This document shows positions 63,499 through 64,000 of a stretch of DNA of 64,000 nt, one piece after another (within the stretch, counting starts at the first letter, position 1; each line of letters begins with the position of its first letter). Below the pieces are notes generated by a model that worked only from the letters and a program-made list of their open reading frames with translations, did not search any database and had not been told where the DNA came from. The stretch is taken from positions 2,480,001 through 2,544,000 of the forward strand of contig NZ_CP125947.1 in the NCBI RefSeq assembly GCF_030064165.1, written 5' to 3'. The position numbers and the translations under genes are program-made. This DNA comes from Comamonas resistens (GTDB lineage Bacteria; Pseudomonadota; Gammaproteobacteria; Burkholderiales; Burkholderiaceae_C).

Positions 63499-64000
63499 TT
63501 CCGGACACCGTCCAGTCGCTAAGTTAGCCCTGATGGGCGGGGTGATTCTGCCGTCGTCGGAACTCCCTGGGCGACATCATCTTCAAACTCGAATGCGGGT
63601 GGATCTCGTTGAAGTGCTCGAACGCACCCGGCAATTGCGCCAGCACCGTCGGCGCGTCACGCAGGTCCATACGGCTCATGTAGTCGCGCTTGAAGGTGTT
63701 CACGAAGCTCTCGGCCATGCCGTTGCTCTGCGGGCTACACACGGGCGTGTTGATCGGCTTCAGGCCCAGTGATCTAGCAATGCCACGCGTCTCGTGCGCG
63801 ATGTAGGCGCTGCCGTTGTCGGTGAGGAACTCCAATTCACGCTCCAGGGGCACGGCTTCAACCGTGCCAAAGCGCCGCTCCACGGCTTCCACCAGCATGT
63901 CGCGCACAGGCTCTCCCGCAAGTCCCTTGCCCTCCCAAGCCCGCCAGGCCAGGATCTCCCGGTCGCAGCAGTCCTTGGCGAAGGTGGCTGTGACCGTCTC
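63482..64000 (-). mobile_element. IS3-family (IS2 group) insertion sequence, right end, partial
   Basis: The element end tgatcttgcccccgtagttcc, followed by ggacacc, resembles the IS2 terminus tggatttgccccta...ccagacacc as I remember it. The terminus starts with TG at 63482. Inside it lies the 3' part of orfB. The rest of the element is beyond the window. Confidence 0.7.
63524..64000 (-). CDS. IS3-family transposase OrfB (DDE), 3' part
   Basis: C-terminal 158 residues of a DDE integrase-core transposase; the 5' end is outside the window and the frame is open to base 64000. LEFLTDNGSAYIAHETRGIARSLGLKP carries the second Asp and PVCSPQSNGMAESFVNTFKRDY the catalytic Glu, followed by HFNEIHPHSSLKMMSPREFRR. 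A partial reading from 63907 (MRDMLVEAV) is only an internal Met. Production normally needs a -1 frameshift between orfA and orfB. Confidence 0.92.
   Translation of the reverse strand, partial: ETVTATFAKDCCDREILAWRAWEGKGLAGEPVRDMLVEAVERRFGTVEAVPLERELEFLTDNGSAYIAHETRGIARSLGLKPINTPVCSPQSNGMAESFVNTFKRDYMSRMDLRDAPTVLAQLPGAFEHFNEIHPHSSLKMMSPREFRRRQNHPAHQG

Noticed and set aside
1..64000. CRISPR array, tRNA or rRNA genes
   Set aside because: No regularly spaced identical repeats, no cloverleaf-type sequences with CCA ends and no rRNA landmarks were noticed. The recurring repeats are dispersed, not arrayed.

Overview
The window looks like a chromosomal segment of a high-GC betaproteobacterium of the family Comamonadaceae, most likely Comamonas. 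This rests on codon use, on the protein types, and on many copies of a short intergenic repeat (core gatagctgNtagcgctt) that I associate with that family. The genus is an inference. I see no rRNA, tRNA or CRISPR array.

Layout. 1-1900: the 3' part of lpdA (E3 of a 2-oxoacid dehydrogenase complex), then its terminator and a repeat. 1945-2455: a broken ORF followed by a decayed second copy of the lpdA 3' end, its terminator and its repeat. 2460-5830: a strongly A+T-rich island unlike everything around it, with two minus-strand genes, a DUF3696-type AAA ATPase and an unrecognised partner. The partner's coupled start (ATGA overlap) reaches the main frame only through a -1 shift at an A AAA AAA heptamer. 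6250-7980: a hipBA toxin-antitoxin module flanked on both sides by paired palindromes with the same 50-bp spacing.

8100-25000: small conserved proteins, an ACS-type MFS carrier, YjdM, a LysR/MFS/SnoaL-like group, a MoxR ATPase with a VWA metallopeptidase-like protein, a VOC protein, LysR with a DUF3100 membrane protein and an M20 amidohydrolase, and a membrane antiporter-like protein overlapping a YbdK-type ligase. 25000-40000: DUF2322, DUF2167, aldo/keto reductase, a PAS chemoreceptor, GNAT, MFS, a YtcJ-like amidohydrolase, FUSC, an APC permease, EVE, EcsC-like, GlsB/YeaQ and NlpC/P60 proteins. 40400-46400: isochorismatase-like hydrolase, prpE, phosphomannomutase/phosphoglucomutase and waaA. 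46500-53800: one long minus-strand run from an RND adaptor and permease through pcm and a rhodanese to a TolC-like protein. 53900-63500: msrA, a DUF2946-like protein with a His-rich TonB receptor (zinc uptake suspected), a tyrosine-recombinase-fold protein that has lost its catalytic residues, pdxH, a MobA-like nucleotidyltransferase, sodC, chaC, an OmpA-like protein and an NTF2-like protein. 63482-64000: the end of an IS2-group IS3-family element that cuts off a small membrane-protein gene.

Two repeat families run through the window. Family 1 is the short Comamonadaceae-type palindromic repeat (about 18 copies, nearly all between genes). Family 2 is a MITE-like element of about 80-110 bp with GACTTGCGCAAA / TTTGCGCAAGTC ends. 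All five family 2 copies lie 18-67 bp upstream of a start codon. The most unusual parts are the A+T-rich ATPase/partner module with its possible programmed frameshift, the mirrored operator pairs around hipBA, family 2, and the inactivated recombinase.
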